From positions 37,131 through 101,130 of the forward strand of contig NZ_JAMOKO010000009.1 in the NCBI RefSeq assembly GCF_023656745.1: a stretch of 64,000 nucleotides of DNA, written 5' to 3'. The notes below the pieces were generated by a model that saw only the letters and a program-made list of their open reading frames with translations, had not been told where the DNA came from and ran no database searches. Position numbers and translations under genes: made by a program. Origin of the DNA: Collinsella sp. BG-O-102. GTDB lineage: Bacteria > Actinomycetota > Coriobacteriia > Coriobacteriales > Coriobacteriaceae. This document shows positions 51,931 through 59,496 of this stretch, in pieces. The stretch's first letter is position 1, and each line of letters begins with the position of its first letter.

Positions 51931-52776
51931 ATGGCAGGCCTGTTTAACATCCTTAAGGTCACCGTCAGCGAGGACAAGATCTGCGCGCACGTGCTGGTGA
52001 ACCCTGGCATGCCGCTCATGACCTCGGAGGATATCGAGGCCACGGCGCGCGTGTATTACCTGGTGCCGGCGATTGCCAAGCACCTGTGCCTGGGTGATTC
52101 CGGTCGCGAGTTCCAGGACTGCATGGGCCAGACCGAGCTTTGCCATCTGCTTGAGCATGTGACGGTCGAGCTCATGAACGAGACCGGTCTTGCCGGTAGC
52201 ATCTCGTGCGGCCGCACGCGCGTAAGCGAGCACGACGAGCGCGTCTTTGAGGTTGAGCTTTCGTGCCCCGACGACGCGCTGGCCATCGGTGCGCTGTCTT
52301 CGGCCACCTTTATGATGGACTGGGCCTATCTGCACGCCGACCAGCCTGCCCCCGACGTGGAGGGCACGGTCGCGGGCCTGCGCAACCTGGTGCTGGGCAT
52401 GCGCGCCGAGGCCGAGGGTAAGGATCCTCACGAGGCCGTCGCCGCTGCGAACGGCGAAGATGCTGCCGAGGACGAGGGCGCTGACGAGGGCGCTGACGAG
52501 GGCGATGCGCCGGTCGACGCCGAGCCCGTTTCCGATGCGACCGCCGAGCCCGTTTCCACCGAGCCCCAGGGTGTCCCCAACTTTGACGACGAGCCCCAGG
52601 TGGCGATTGATACCGAGGGCGCGGTTGCCGAGAACCACGAGGCCTCCGCTGCCGTCTTTGGCGGTGCGGCGACGGTTCCGGCAGGGCCTGCGCATGAGGG
52701 CGGCCTGCCGCTCGTGGACGGCGCCGGCGAGGACCCGGGTGCCACGGTGGCCATGCCGGCTATGCCCCAGGAGTAG
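51931..52776 (+). CDS. Hypothetical protein with cyanophycin-synthetase-N-like segment and acidic tail
   Basis: This 281-residue protein has no named family known to me. Residues 1 to about 155 include CHLLEHVTVELMNETG, then GSISCGRTRVSEHDERVFEV, resembling the N-terminal domain of cyanophycin synthetase (LEHVALELQ, then a GRTR strand). No ATP-grasp or ligase domain is attached, so it is not the enzyme. Residues 160-281 are Glu/Asp/Ala/Pro-rich and probably disordered. It follows the CorC-type gene closely, with GGGGAGAG before the ATG. Confidence 0.6.
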   Translation: MAGLFNILKVTVSEDKICAHVLVNPGMPLMTSEDIEATARVYYLVPAIAKHLCLGDSGREFQDCMGQTELCHLLEHVTVELMNETGLAGSISCGRTRVSEHDERVFEVELSCPDDALAIGALSSATFMMDWAYLHADQPAPDVEGTVAGLRNLVLGMRAEAEGKDPHEAVAAANGEDAAEDEGADEGADEGDAPVDAEPVSDATAEPVSTEPQGVPNFDDEPQVAIDTEGAVAENHEASAAVFGGAATVPAGPAHEGGLPLVDGAGEDPGATVAMPAMPQE

Positions 52777-52855
52777 GCCTACGCGTTTATCACCATCACG
52801 TACCTGCGCCTTTGCCGTACGCAGATGAGCGGAGCGGCAAGTGATGCGCTGCGGG

Positions 52856-52861
52856 TATAAT
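52856..52861 (+). promoter_or_regulatory. -10 box before the YtxH-like gene
   Basis: A perfect TATAAT lies 51 bases before the start. No clear -35 hexamer is present. Confidence 0.5.
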
Positions 52862-52912
52862 GGACAGCATTCAAACGGTGGGCACCGACGTGCCCGCAGG
52901 AGAGGAATGATC

Positions 52913-53302
52913 ATGGGTAAGACTTTCAGCTTTGTCTCCGGCGCACTTTTTGGTGCCGCTGCCGGCGCTATTGTCGGCGTTGCTCTGGCCCCGCGCTCGG
53001 GCGCCGAGACCCGCGCCATGGCTGCCGATATCGCCAACGACGCCTGGGACAATATGCGCGACACCTACGAGCACAGCGCCGAGGAGGCCCGTGCTGCGGT
53101 GAATGACTTTGGCCCGATGGTCGACGCCAAGACCGACGACCTGCGCGCCAAGGTCGACCTGGCCCGCGAGCGCATGGACCAGCTGCGCGAGCAGCTCAAC
53201 GACGCCATTTCGGGCAGCAACGTGACGCCTGCCGCCGACGTCGTGGTCGAAAACGCCGTCGAGGCTGATACCGAGGCTGCGGAGCCCTCGACCGAGGCAT
53301 AA
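52913..53302 (+). CDS. YtxH-like small membrane-associated protein
   Basis: This 129-residue protein has an N-terminal Gly/Ala-rich hydrophobic helix, FVSGALFGAAAGAIVGVALAP, shown here as FVSGALFGAAAGA plus VGVALAP, followed by RSGAETR and amphipathic helices. This is the YtxH (general stress) layout. The tail is acidic. GGAGAGGA precedes ATG 52913; an in-frame ATG lies two codons upstream. The stop overlaps the next start by one base (TAATG), so both proteins are made together. Confidence 0.75.
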   Translation: MGKTFSFVSGALFGAAAGAIVGVALAPRSGAETRAMAADIANDAWDNMRDTYEHSAEEARAAVNDFGPMVDAKTDDLRAKVDLARERMDQLREQLNDAISGSNVTPAADVVVENAVEADTEAAEPSTEA

Positions 53303-54057
53303 TGCGCGCCGGGGATTTTGTCGGCGCCAAGATCTATCGCAAGCCTACTGAGGACAAGCGTACCAAAAAGGACGGCACACCGCGCAGCCCTAAAAAGCTC
53401 GGAAAGATTCACTTTCCGGTCTTTACCCCGGGCGGTACGCGCGTGGTCGGCTTTATGGTCCGCCAGTCCGATATCGCGGGTATGATCGAGCGTCCCGACC
53501 GATTCGTAGCGCTCGACGCCATTGGTGTCTACGAGGGCGCCATCGCGGTTGACGACGTCAAGGGCACCTACGATACCGCTGCGGCCAAGCGCCTCGACAT
53601 CAACCTGGACGATTGCATCATCTGGGTCGGTATGGACGTGCGCACGGAATCGGGCGACGTCGTGGGCTATTGCTCGGACGTTGAGTTCAAGCCGCGCTCG
53701 GGCATCGTGCAGGCATTCTATGTGACCGCCGGTGCTGCTTCGAGTGTTTTGGTTGGTGACACGCAGGTGCCGCCGACGATGCTGCGCGGCTACGAGAACG
53801 GCGCGATGGTCGTCTCGGACGAGGTCAAGTCGCTCGGGTATTCGGGCGGTGCGGCTGCCAAGGCCGCCGAGGCCAGCGTCGTGGTGGGCGACAAGGTCAA
53901 AAAGGGCGCCAAGGTGCTCGACGACAAGGGATCGGTTGCCGTGGACAAGGGCAGTCGCGCACTGGGCAAGCAGCTCGGCAAGACGCGCGGTATGTTCAAG
54001 GCCTTTAAGGACGAATATCAAAAGGCGAGCGGGGGCTCGTCAAAAGCTAGCAAATAG
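53302..54057 (+). CDS. PRC-barrel-like protein
   Basis: This 251-residue protein appears to hold two PRC-barrel-type beta units: one from about 15 to 100 (KLGKIHFPVFTPGGTRVVGF) and one from about 105 to 170 (GDVVGYCSDVEFKPRSGIVQ). PRC barrels occur in ribosome-maturation and envelope proteins. The C-terminal 75 residues are Lys/Gly/Ala-rich with KKGAKVLDDKGSVAVDKGSR. There is no signal peptide. It is coupled to the YtxH-like gene. The role is unknown; a link to the cell-envelope stress neighbours is inference. Confidence 0.65.
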   Translation: MRAGDFVGAKIYRKPTEDKRTKKDGTPRSPKKLGKIHFPVFTPGGTRVVGFMVRQSDIAGMIERPDRFVALDAIGVYEGAIAVDDVKGTYDTAAAKRLDINLDDCIIWVGMDVRTESGDVVGYCSDVEFKPRSGIVQAFYVTAGAASSVLVGDTQVPPTMLRGYENGAMVVSDEVKSLGYSGGAAAKAAEASVVVGDKVKKGAKVLDDKGSVAVDKGSRALGKQLGKTRGMFKAFKDEYQKASGGSSKASK

Positions 54058-54129
54058 CGACGTACCAATTGATGGGAGGCAAGCCGGAGACCTGTTGCTC
54101 CGGCTTGCTGCCTTTATGGGGGAGGGCAT

Positions 54130-55536
54130 ATGCGCCAAAACGGATCTAACTTAAACGGGCGCTCGGGTGCGCGTCCGACGGCGCGCCGCGACCTGGGGCA
54201 GCTGCCCAGCGGTCAGCGCAAGCGTCACCGTAAGCCCGGCGCGATGTATCTCAACCATAGCCGCGGCTTTAGCGACCGCAGCGCTCGCATCGGCAACGGC
54301 CGCACGCCCCGTCGTCCGTCTCGCCTGCCCTATGCGCTCATCGCCGTGGGCTGCGCGCTCGTGCTGTTTGTCGCCGCCGTTGTGGGCTACGTCAACCGCA
54401 GCGTGGATGTCGTCCTCAACGGCCAGGAGACTGCAGTGCGCGTCGGCTCTACGCTGCAAAATCTCATCGACGACCAGGAGCTGACCGATACCTACGACGC
54501 TGGTGATCTGCTGGCCGTTGACGACAGCGTGCTGACCCGCCATGGCGGCGAAAAGCTGTCGGTAAAGGTGGACGGCAAGCGCATAAAACAGGGCAAGTGG
54601 AAAAGCCGCGAGCTTACGGGTGGCGAGAAGGTGACGGTCAAGGACGGCCGTGACACGTATGAGAAGCACGAGGTCCAGGCGACGGTTATCGAGCCCAAGC
54701 TCAAGGTCGAGGGCACGGGTGCCATCGAGTACGTCAAGACGTGGGGTATCCAGGGCCGCTCCGAGGTGTGGGTCGGCGAGCAATCGGGCAAGACGCAGGA
54801 CCGCGGCGAGGTCGTGCCCGCCACCGATTGCGTGGTCGAGTGCGCGAGCGTGGCACCCAAGGGCAACGAAAAGTACGTTGCGCTGACGTTTGATGAGGGT
54901 CCGAGCGGAGCGACCAAGCAGATCTTGCGGGTGCTTAAGGAAAAGGGCGTCACCGCGACGTTCTTCCTGTCGGGTGATGCGGCCGAGGCCTCGCCCGCCA
55001 CGGCCAAGGCGATTGTCGATGCCGGCTGCGAGGTCGGCTCCAACAGTTACAGCGACGAATCGCTCAAGGGCCAGGACCGCGATGCGGTGCGCGAGCAGGT
55101 TTCGAAGGGCACCGAGGCGATCAAGTCCGCGACCGGAACGTCGACGATGCTTTTGCGTGCTCCCTACGCAGCCTTTGACGAGCAAAACTGGATTGATGCG
55201 ATGGACCTGGTGTCTGCCGTGGTCTCGTGGAATATCGATTCGGGCGACTGGCTGCTCAACGGTGCCGACGAGCAGGTCTCGACGGTGCTCGATTCGGTGA
55301 CGCCGGGCAACATTGTGTTGCTGACCGATAACGATGAATGCGCCGAGCAGACGCTCGAGGCGCTGCCGCAGATTATCGACGGGCTTATTGCCGACGGCTA
55401 CAAAATCGTGACATTGAGCGATCTGGTCAAGACGGATACATCGCTGAGCAAAAAGCTCACCTCGCTGACGAAGGCCGCCATGCCCAAAAACGCCGTGTTC
55501 CCCCAACTTGCCGAGGACGACGACACCACAGAGTAG
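54130..55536 (+). CDS. Polysaccharide deacetylase-like (NodB fold) protein with degenerate metal site
   Basis: This 468-residue protein has a basic cytoplasmic N-terminus, one helix (ALIAVGCALVLFVAAVVGYV, about 71-90), a ubiquitin-like/DUF348-type region (about 95-185) and a NodB domain from about 245. Motif 1 reads TFDEGPS (usually TFDDGP). Motif 2 at about 303-312 reads GSNSYSDESL where active enzymes have H-x-x-x-H. Motif 3 LLRAPYAAF and motif 4 NIDSGDW are kept. Motif 5 reads LLTDNDE where a His is expected. The metal-binding histidines are thus missing. It is probably not a standard peptidoglycan deacetylase, and may be a binding or scaffold protein. Confidence 0.8.
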   Translation: MRQNGSNLNGRSGARPTARRDLGQLPSGQRKRHRKPGAMYLNHSRGFSDRSARIGNGRTPRRPSRLPYALIAVGCALVLFVAAVVGYVNRSVDVVLNGQETAVRVGSTLQNLIDDQELTDTYDAGDLLAVDDSVLTRHGGEKLSVKVDGKRIKQGKWKSRELTGGEKVTVKDGRDTYEKHEVQATVIEPKLKVEGTGAIEYVKTWGIQGRSEVWVGEQSGKTQDRGEVVPATDCVVECASVAPKGNEKYVALTFDEGPSGATKQILRVLKEKGVTATFFLSGDAAEASPATAKAIVDAGCEVGSNSYSDESLKGQDRDAVREQVSKGTEAIKSATGTSTMLLRAPYAAFDEQNWIDAMDLVSAVVSWNIDSGDWLLNGADEQVSTVLDSVTPGNIVLLTDNDECAEQTLEALPQIIDGLIADGYKIVTLSDLVKTDTSLSKKLTSLTKAAMPKNAVFPQLAEDDDTTE

Positions 55537-55539
55537 TCA

Positions 55540-55571
55540 TTGGGTAGTCGTTTAAGAACGTCCCCAATGGC
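55540..55571. repeat. CATTGGG / CCCCAATG repeat pair
   Basis: Downstream of the deacetylase-like gene, GTCATTGGG and GTTTAAGAACGTCCCCAATGG form a rearranged unit of the CATTGGGGAC family. Confidence 0.6.
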
Positions 55572-55647
55572 TATGTCACGGATGCGTCAGCGTTTGGTAT
55601 GCCTGCAATGTGCAGCGCATAAATTCGATGCCGCAGGGCGATGCTGA

Positions 55648-55657
55648 TGCTATAGTT
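55648..55657 (+). promoter_or_regulatory. Extended -10 promoter of the MgtE-like/NRMT operon
   Basis: TGCTATAGT is an extended -10 (TG-n-TATAGT). It would start a leader of about 200 nt before the MgtE-like gene. Confidence 0.45.
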
Positions 55658-55669
55658 ACTGCGGTTAAT

Positions 55670-55864
55670 GAGGGTCAAGAGAAAGGTTACAGGTGAAATC
55701 CAAACCTCGACCATACAGTCGATGACCCCATGCAGGTGCTTTTTGCGCATGCACGGGGTGTAAGCGTCGAGCGGCGTGCCGCCCGCGCATGCGTATACAT
55801 ATCCAGAAGCCCCCGGACGCCGCACATGCGGCCGCGTTCGGAGGAATAATGATGGGGAGCACCA
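55670..55864 (+). ncRNA. Candidate structured 5' leader (unassigned)
   Basis: The 200-base leader has several nested pairings: GGGTCA (55672) with TGACCC (55732), AGGTT with AACCT inside it, and TCGA with TCGA, followed by CATGCAGGTGC with GCGCATGCAC. It ends in GGAGGAATA. I could not match it to the M-box or another riboswitch from memory. Because metal transport genes follow, metal sensing is a reasonable hypothesis. A 10-codon ORF (MMGSTIELSE, 55849-55881) overlaps the main start. Confidence 0.35.
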
Positions 55865-55881
55865 TTGAATTATCTGAGTGA
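55849..55881 (+). CDS. Possible 10-codon leader peptide MMGSTIELSE
   Basis: ATG 55849 has the best ribosome site in the leader (GGAGGAATA). Its frame ends at TGA 55879-55881, 14 bases into the MgtE-like gene and one base before that gene's first in-frame ATG (55883). It could couple or compete with translation of the main protein. It may also be chance; there is no protein-level evidence. Confidence 0.3.
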   Translation: MMGSTIELSE

Positions 55882-57709
55882 GATGCTCAAATTGCCGGTC
55901 TTGGACGTCGATGGCGAAAAGCTCGGCGTGGTCAACGATTTTGGTATTGCTACCGGCGAAGTTTTTCCACACGTGACGTCGCTCGCGTTCCGCGGTCCCG
56001 GCAAGACGCCGTTTATGATCAGCTGGCGCAAATGGGTCGACCGTATCGACGAGACGGGTGTACACCTTAAGACGTCGGCCACCGAAATCCGTTTTTCGTA
56101 CCTGCAGCCGACCGAACTCTTGCTTGCCCGCGACGTGCTCAACAAGCAGATTGTCGACACGCAGGGCATGAAGGTCGTGCGCGTAAACGACATCAAGTTT
56201 TCCATGTCGGGCGAAAACCAGCTGCGCCTGCTGGGCGCCGAGGTCGGTGCCCGCGGTCTGCTACGCGCCATCAGCCCCGCGCTCGAGCATATCGTCGAAG
56301 GCTTTATGAAGCACCTGGGCAAGCCGCTCAGTGAGGACATCATCGCTTGGTCCTACATGGACCTGCTCGACCGCTCGACCAAGAACATTCAACTCTCGGT
56401 GTCGCACAAGACGCTCGGCGAGCTGCACCCTGCCGACATCGCCGACATTATCGAGCAGCTCGACCCGCGCCTGCGTGCGCAGGTGTTTGCGCAGCTCGAT
56501 ACTGCCCAGGCCGCCGAGGCCATCTCGGAGTTCGATGACGATGAGCTTATGACCGAGATGCTCGAGGGCCTGTCCGACACGGACGCATCGTCGATGCTGG
56601 CCATGATGGACCCGGACGACGCTGCCGACCTGATCGACGAACTCGATTATGAGAAGGCCGAGAAGCTCCTGCGCCTGATGGGCGTCAAGGAGGAGAAGGC
56701 GATTCGTAATCTGCTGGGCTACGAGGACAACACCGCCGGCCGCATCATGACCTCGGAGTTTGTCTCGCTGCCCGCCACGGCGACGGTCGGCGACGCCATC
56801 GAGGCGATTCGCAAGCTCGACGAGGACTTTGAGAGCGTCTATTACGTCTATACCGAGGACCCGAGCGGCATGCTGACGGGCGTGCTTTCGCTGCGCACGC
56901 TGATCGTGGCCGACCGCGACGCCACGCTGGGCCAGCTCGCCTATCGCGATCTGGTCTACGTGTCACCCGACGAGGACCAGGAAGACGTGACGGACGAGAT
57001 GACCAAGTACGACCTGGTTGCCATCCCTGTCTGCGACGAGAACCGTCATATCCTGGGCATCGTGACCTTCGACGACGCCATGGACGTTATTGCCGAGGAG
57101 CATCAGGAGGACCTGCAGATCGCCGGTGTCGGCTCGGGCGATAGCGCGTCGGACGACTCGACGAACGTGCTCAGCTGGTTCGTGCATCGTCAGTACTGGG
57201 TCGTCGTGTGGGGCATCGCCTCGTGCATCATGGCAACGGTGCTGGGGACGGCGCTGGGCTCCGCGCATTTGGTGGTGTTCCCCATGTGCGCCATGCCGCT
57301 CGTGTTGCTGGCTGCCTCGCGTATGGTGTCGTTCGTCAAGAACTACTTCTTGGAGTATGACGGTCACGACGACGAGCCCAAGCCATATCTGGGATTCTTC
57401 TTCCAGAGCACGGGCATGGGCCTGATTCTGTCACTCGTGACCTATCTGTGCGCCCAGCTGGTGCGCACCGCCGCGTTTCCCGATGCGCCCATGTTTGAGG
57501 AGCAGCTCTTTACCGGCTGCTTTAATATCGCTGCCATCATTTGCCTGGTTGGCAACATGAGCGCCGTGATTTACCTGATGGTGCTGTTCTGGCGTGACGA
57601 GCATGACCTCAACACGTCGGGCACCGCCATGAACGTTATTGCCGTCATGATCTCGTGCATAGCGTACTGCGCCGCTGCGGTGCTGCTCACCATGTCGGTC
57701 ATGGGTTAG
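55865..57709 (+). CDS. MgtE-N/CBS protein with PRC-barrel start and C-terminal membrane domain
   Basis: This 614-residue protein starts with PRC-barrel-type repeats (LPVLDVDGEKLGVVNDFGIA). An MgtE_N helical domain (about 170-275; LHPADIADIIEQLDPRLRAQ, DPDDAADLIDEL) and two CBS domains (about 285-405) follow. The last ~190 residues have about five helices but do not show an obvious MgtE pore signature. In Mg2+ channels the N and CBS domains sense intracellular Mg2+. TTG 55865 is chosen because GGGGAG stands five bases before it and it gives the full N-terminus; ATG 55883 is the alternative. It precedes an Nramp-like gene by eight bases. Confidence 0.85.
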   Translation: MNYLSEMLKLPVLDVDGEKLGVVNDFGIATGEVFPHVTSLAFRGPGKTPFMISWRKWVDRIDETGVHLKTSATEIRFSYLQPTELLLARDVLNKQIVDTQGMKVVRVNDIKFSMSGENQLRLLGAEVGARGLLRAISPALEHIVEGFMKHLGKPLSEDIIAWSYMDLLDRSTKNIQLSVSHKTLGELHPADIADIIEQLDPRLRAQVFAQLDTAQAAEAISEFDDDELMTEMLEGLSDTDASSMLAMMDPDDAADLIDELDYEKAEKLLRLMGVKEEKAIRNLLGYEDNTAGRIMTSEFVSLPATATVGDAIEAIRKLDEDFESVYYVYTEDPSGMLTGVLSLRTLIVADRDATLGQLAYRDLVYVSPDEDQEDVTDEMTKYDLVAIPVCDENRHILGIVTFDDAMDVIAEEHQEDLQIAGVGSGDSASDDSTNVLSWFVHRQYWVVVWGIASCIMATVLGTALGSAHLVVFPMCAMPLVLLAASRMVSFVKNYFLEYDGHDDEPKPYLGFFFQSTGMGLILSLVTYLCAQLVRTAAFPDAPMFEEQLFTGCFNIAAIICLVGNMSAVIYLMVLFWRDEHDLNTSGTAMNVIAVMISCIAYCAAAVLLTMSVMG

Positions 57710-57717
57710 GTGGTCGC

Positions 57718-58980
57718 GTGCAAAATACCAAGCAAAAGTCGGGCACCAAGCAAAAGTTGACCATCGCGGCCATCTTTGGCGCTATGGGTCCCGGTCTGCT
57801 GGCGGCGCTTTCGGGCAATGACGCCGGCGGCATTGCAACGTATTCCAGCGCGGGCGCCAGCTATGGCTACAAGATGCTCTGGATGCTTCCCGTCATGACT
57901 GTGCTGCTCATCGTGACACAGGAGACCGCGGCGCGCTGCGGCTGCGTCACGGGCAAGGGCCTGGCATCGCTCATTCGCGAGCGCTTTGGCGTGCGCAAGA
58001 GTGTACTTGCTATGGCGGCGCTGTTGATCGCCAACACGGCTGTGACCATTTCGGAGTTCGCGGGCATCGCCAGCGGCCTTGCTCTCTTTGGCGTGCCGGC
58101 GAGCATCTCGGTGCCGTTGGTAGCGCTGCTGGTGTGGATGCTTACCATGTCGGGTAGTTTCCAGCGCATCGAGAAGATTCTGCTGCTGGTGAGCTGCGTG
58201 TTCGTGACCTATATTGTCGCCGCGTTTATGGCTGGCCCCAACTGGGGTGAGGTCGCGGTCGACCTGGTCGTGCCTAACATTCAAAATGACCCCAGCTACG
58301 TGTCGCTCGTGGTCGCAACGATCGGTACCACCATCGCGCCGTGGATGATTTTCTTGGCGCAGAACAACGTGGTCGATAAGAACGCGGGCGAGGACGATAT
58401 CGTGCTGCAGCGCATCGATACTGTGAGCGGCTCGCTTGCCGCCGATATCATTGCCGGCTTTATTATCATCACGACCGGTACGGTGTTGTTCCCGGCGGGT
58501 ATTCAGATTAGCGATGCCGCCGATGCTGCCCGCGCGCTGGAGCCTATTGCGGGTCAGTGGTCCACGGTACTGTTTGCCTCGGGCCTGGTCGCGGCGAGCT
58601 TCTTGGCCGCCTGCGTGCTACCGGGCGTTACGTCGAGCGCTATCTGCGAGGCATTTGGCTGGGAGCGCGGTGCCGACCGCAGCTGGGACGAGGCCCCGGT
58701 TTACCGCGGCATCATTACGGCCATCATCGGTATCTCTGCCGTGCTGGTGCTTATGCCCGGCGTTGATCTGTTCCAGATTATGATGACCTCGCAGGTCATC
58801 AATGGCGTGCTGCTGCCTGTAGTCTTGGTATTCCAGGTGGTTATCGCGGCGGATCGCCACATTATGGGTGCCAACCGCAACGGCCGTGTGTGGAACGTGC
58901 TCACTTGGGCGACTATCGCCGTGATTACGGTGCTGACAGTCGTCATGTTTGTGCTGCAAGCGATGGGCTACAGCGCTTAA
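57718..58980 (+). CDS. Nramp/SLC11-related metal transporter lacking DPGN, NRMT-like
   Basis: This 420-residue membrane protein has about 11 helices. Nramp transporters bind Mn2+/Fe2+ through DPGN in helix 1 and a Met in helix 6. Here helix 1 reads GPGLLAALSGNDAGGIATYS (Asp kept, Asn replaced by Gly) and helix 6 reads GTTIAPWMIFLAQ (Met replaced by Ala). These changes are what the Nramp-related magnesium transporters show; the characterised example is from Eggerthella lenta, another Coriobacteriia. The upstream MgtE-N/CBS partner fits a magnesium role. GTG 57718 follows AGGTGG. A strong terminator follows. Confidence 0.85.
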   Translation: MQNTKQKSGTKQKLTIAAIFGAMGPGLLAALSGNDAGGIATYSSAGASYGYKMLWMLPVMTVLLIVTQETAARCGCVTGKGLASLIRERFGVRKSVLAMAALLIANTAVTISEFAGIASGLALFGVPASISVPLVALLVWMLTMSGSFQRIEKILLLVSCVFVTYIVAAFMAGPNWGEVAVDLVVPNIQNDPSYVSLVVATIGTTIAPWMIFLAQNNVVDKNAGEDDIVLQRIDTVSGSLAADIIAGFIIITTGTVLFPAGIQISDAADAARALEPIAGQWSTVLFASGLVAASFLAACVLPGVTSSAICEAFGWERGADRSWDEAPVYRGIITAIIGISAVLVLMPGVDLFQIMMTSQVINGVLLPVVLVFQVVIAADRHIMGANRNGRVWNVLTWATIAVITVLTVVMFVLQAMGYSA

Positions 58981-58998
58981 CGCCCACTTTTGCTTCCG

Positions 58999-59033
58999 AA
59001 CAGGCCGCAGCGATGGGCTGCGGCCTGTTTTTT
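58999..59033 (+). terminator. Terminator after the NRMT-like gene
   Basis: AACAGGCCGCAGC pairs perfectly with GCTGCGGCCTGTT around GATGG and is followed by TTTTTT. Confidence 0.9.
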
Positions 59034-59065
59034 GTCTGCTATAGGGTGTTAGTTATATAGCAATG

Positions 59066-59286
59066 GACAAAAATGCCAAATATGAGTACTGTTGCTAAGT
59101 GAATAACATTTACATCCTAAAAGATAATGAACATAGCATTTAGTATGTTCATTAAAATTGGCTCCAATACGCCTTAAACCAGTCAGGTTGGCTGCTTTAG
59201 GGGGTTGTAGGGGTCGCTCGGACGTCATTTTGGGTGGTTTTGCCTGCTACTAAAATGGTAACAGTACTCATATTTGCCCTTTTTTG
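59066..59286. repeat. ~220-bp AT-rich element with GAGTACTGTT inverted ends
   Basis: CAAATATGAGTACTGTT near 59077-59093 is matched inverted by AACAGTACTCATATTTG at 59260-59276. Flanking A-runs and T-runs extend the pairing. The interior is AT-rich with the inner pair TGAACATAGCATTTAGTATGTTCA. It holds no plausible ORF. It looks like a MITE-type unit between the NRMT-like gene and the acyltransferase. Confidence 0.8.
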
Positions 59287-59435
59287 CCCACAGACCTTTG
59301 AGGGTGCGGCGAAAAGGGCTTGTTTTGATTGTTTGGGGCAGGCACGAGGCGCGGAAACGATGTCTGGAGCGACGGAGCGGCCTGGAATTCATCCGTAGAG
59401 GTCTTCATTGGCTGCGCCAGGAGTGTCCCTAACTG

Positions 59436-59473
59436 CCGGAGGGGGTGTCTGCCGTGGCAGACACCCCCTCCGG
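59436..59473 (-). repeat. Perfect 18-bp palindrome downstream of the acyltransferase
   Basis: CCGGAGGGGGTGTCTGCC and its complement flank a two-base centre. It lies 24 bases past the acyltransferase stop on the minus strand and could act as its terminator stem, though no T-run follows. The preceding CTAACTGCCGG also occurs at 43590. Confidence 0.8.
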
Positions 59474-59496
59474 ATGTGGGAAGTTTGCGCTGCAGG

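Noticed and set aside
55660..55864. M-box magnesium riboswitch
   Set aside because: The conserved M-box core segments could not be located, so it is reported only as an unassigned leader.
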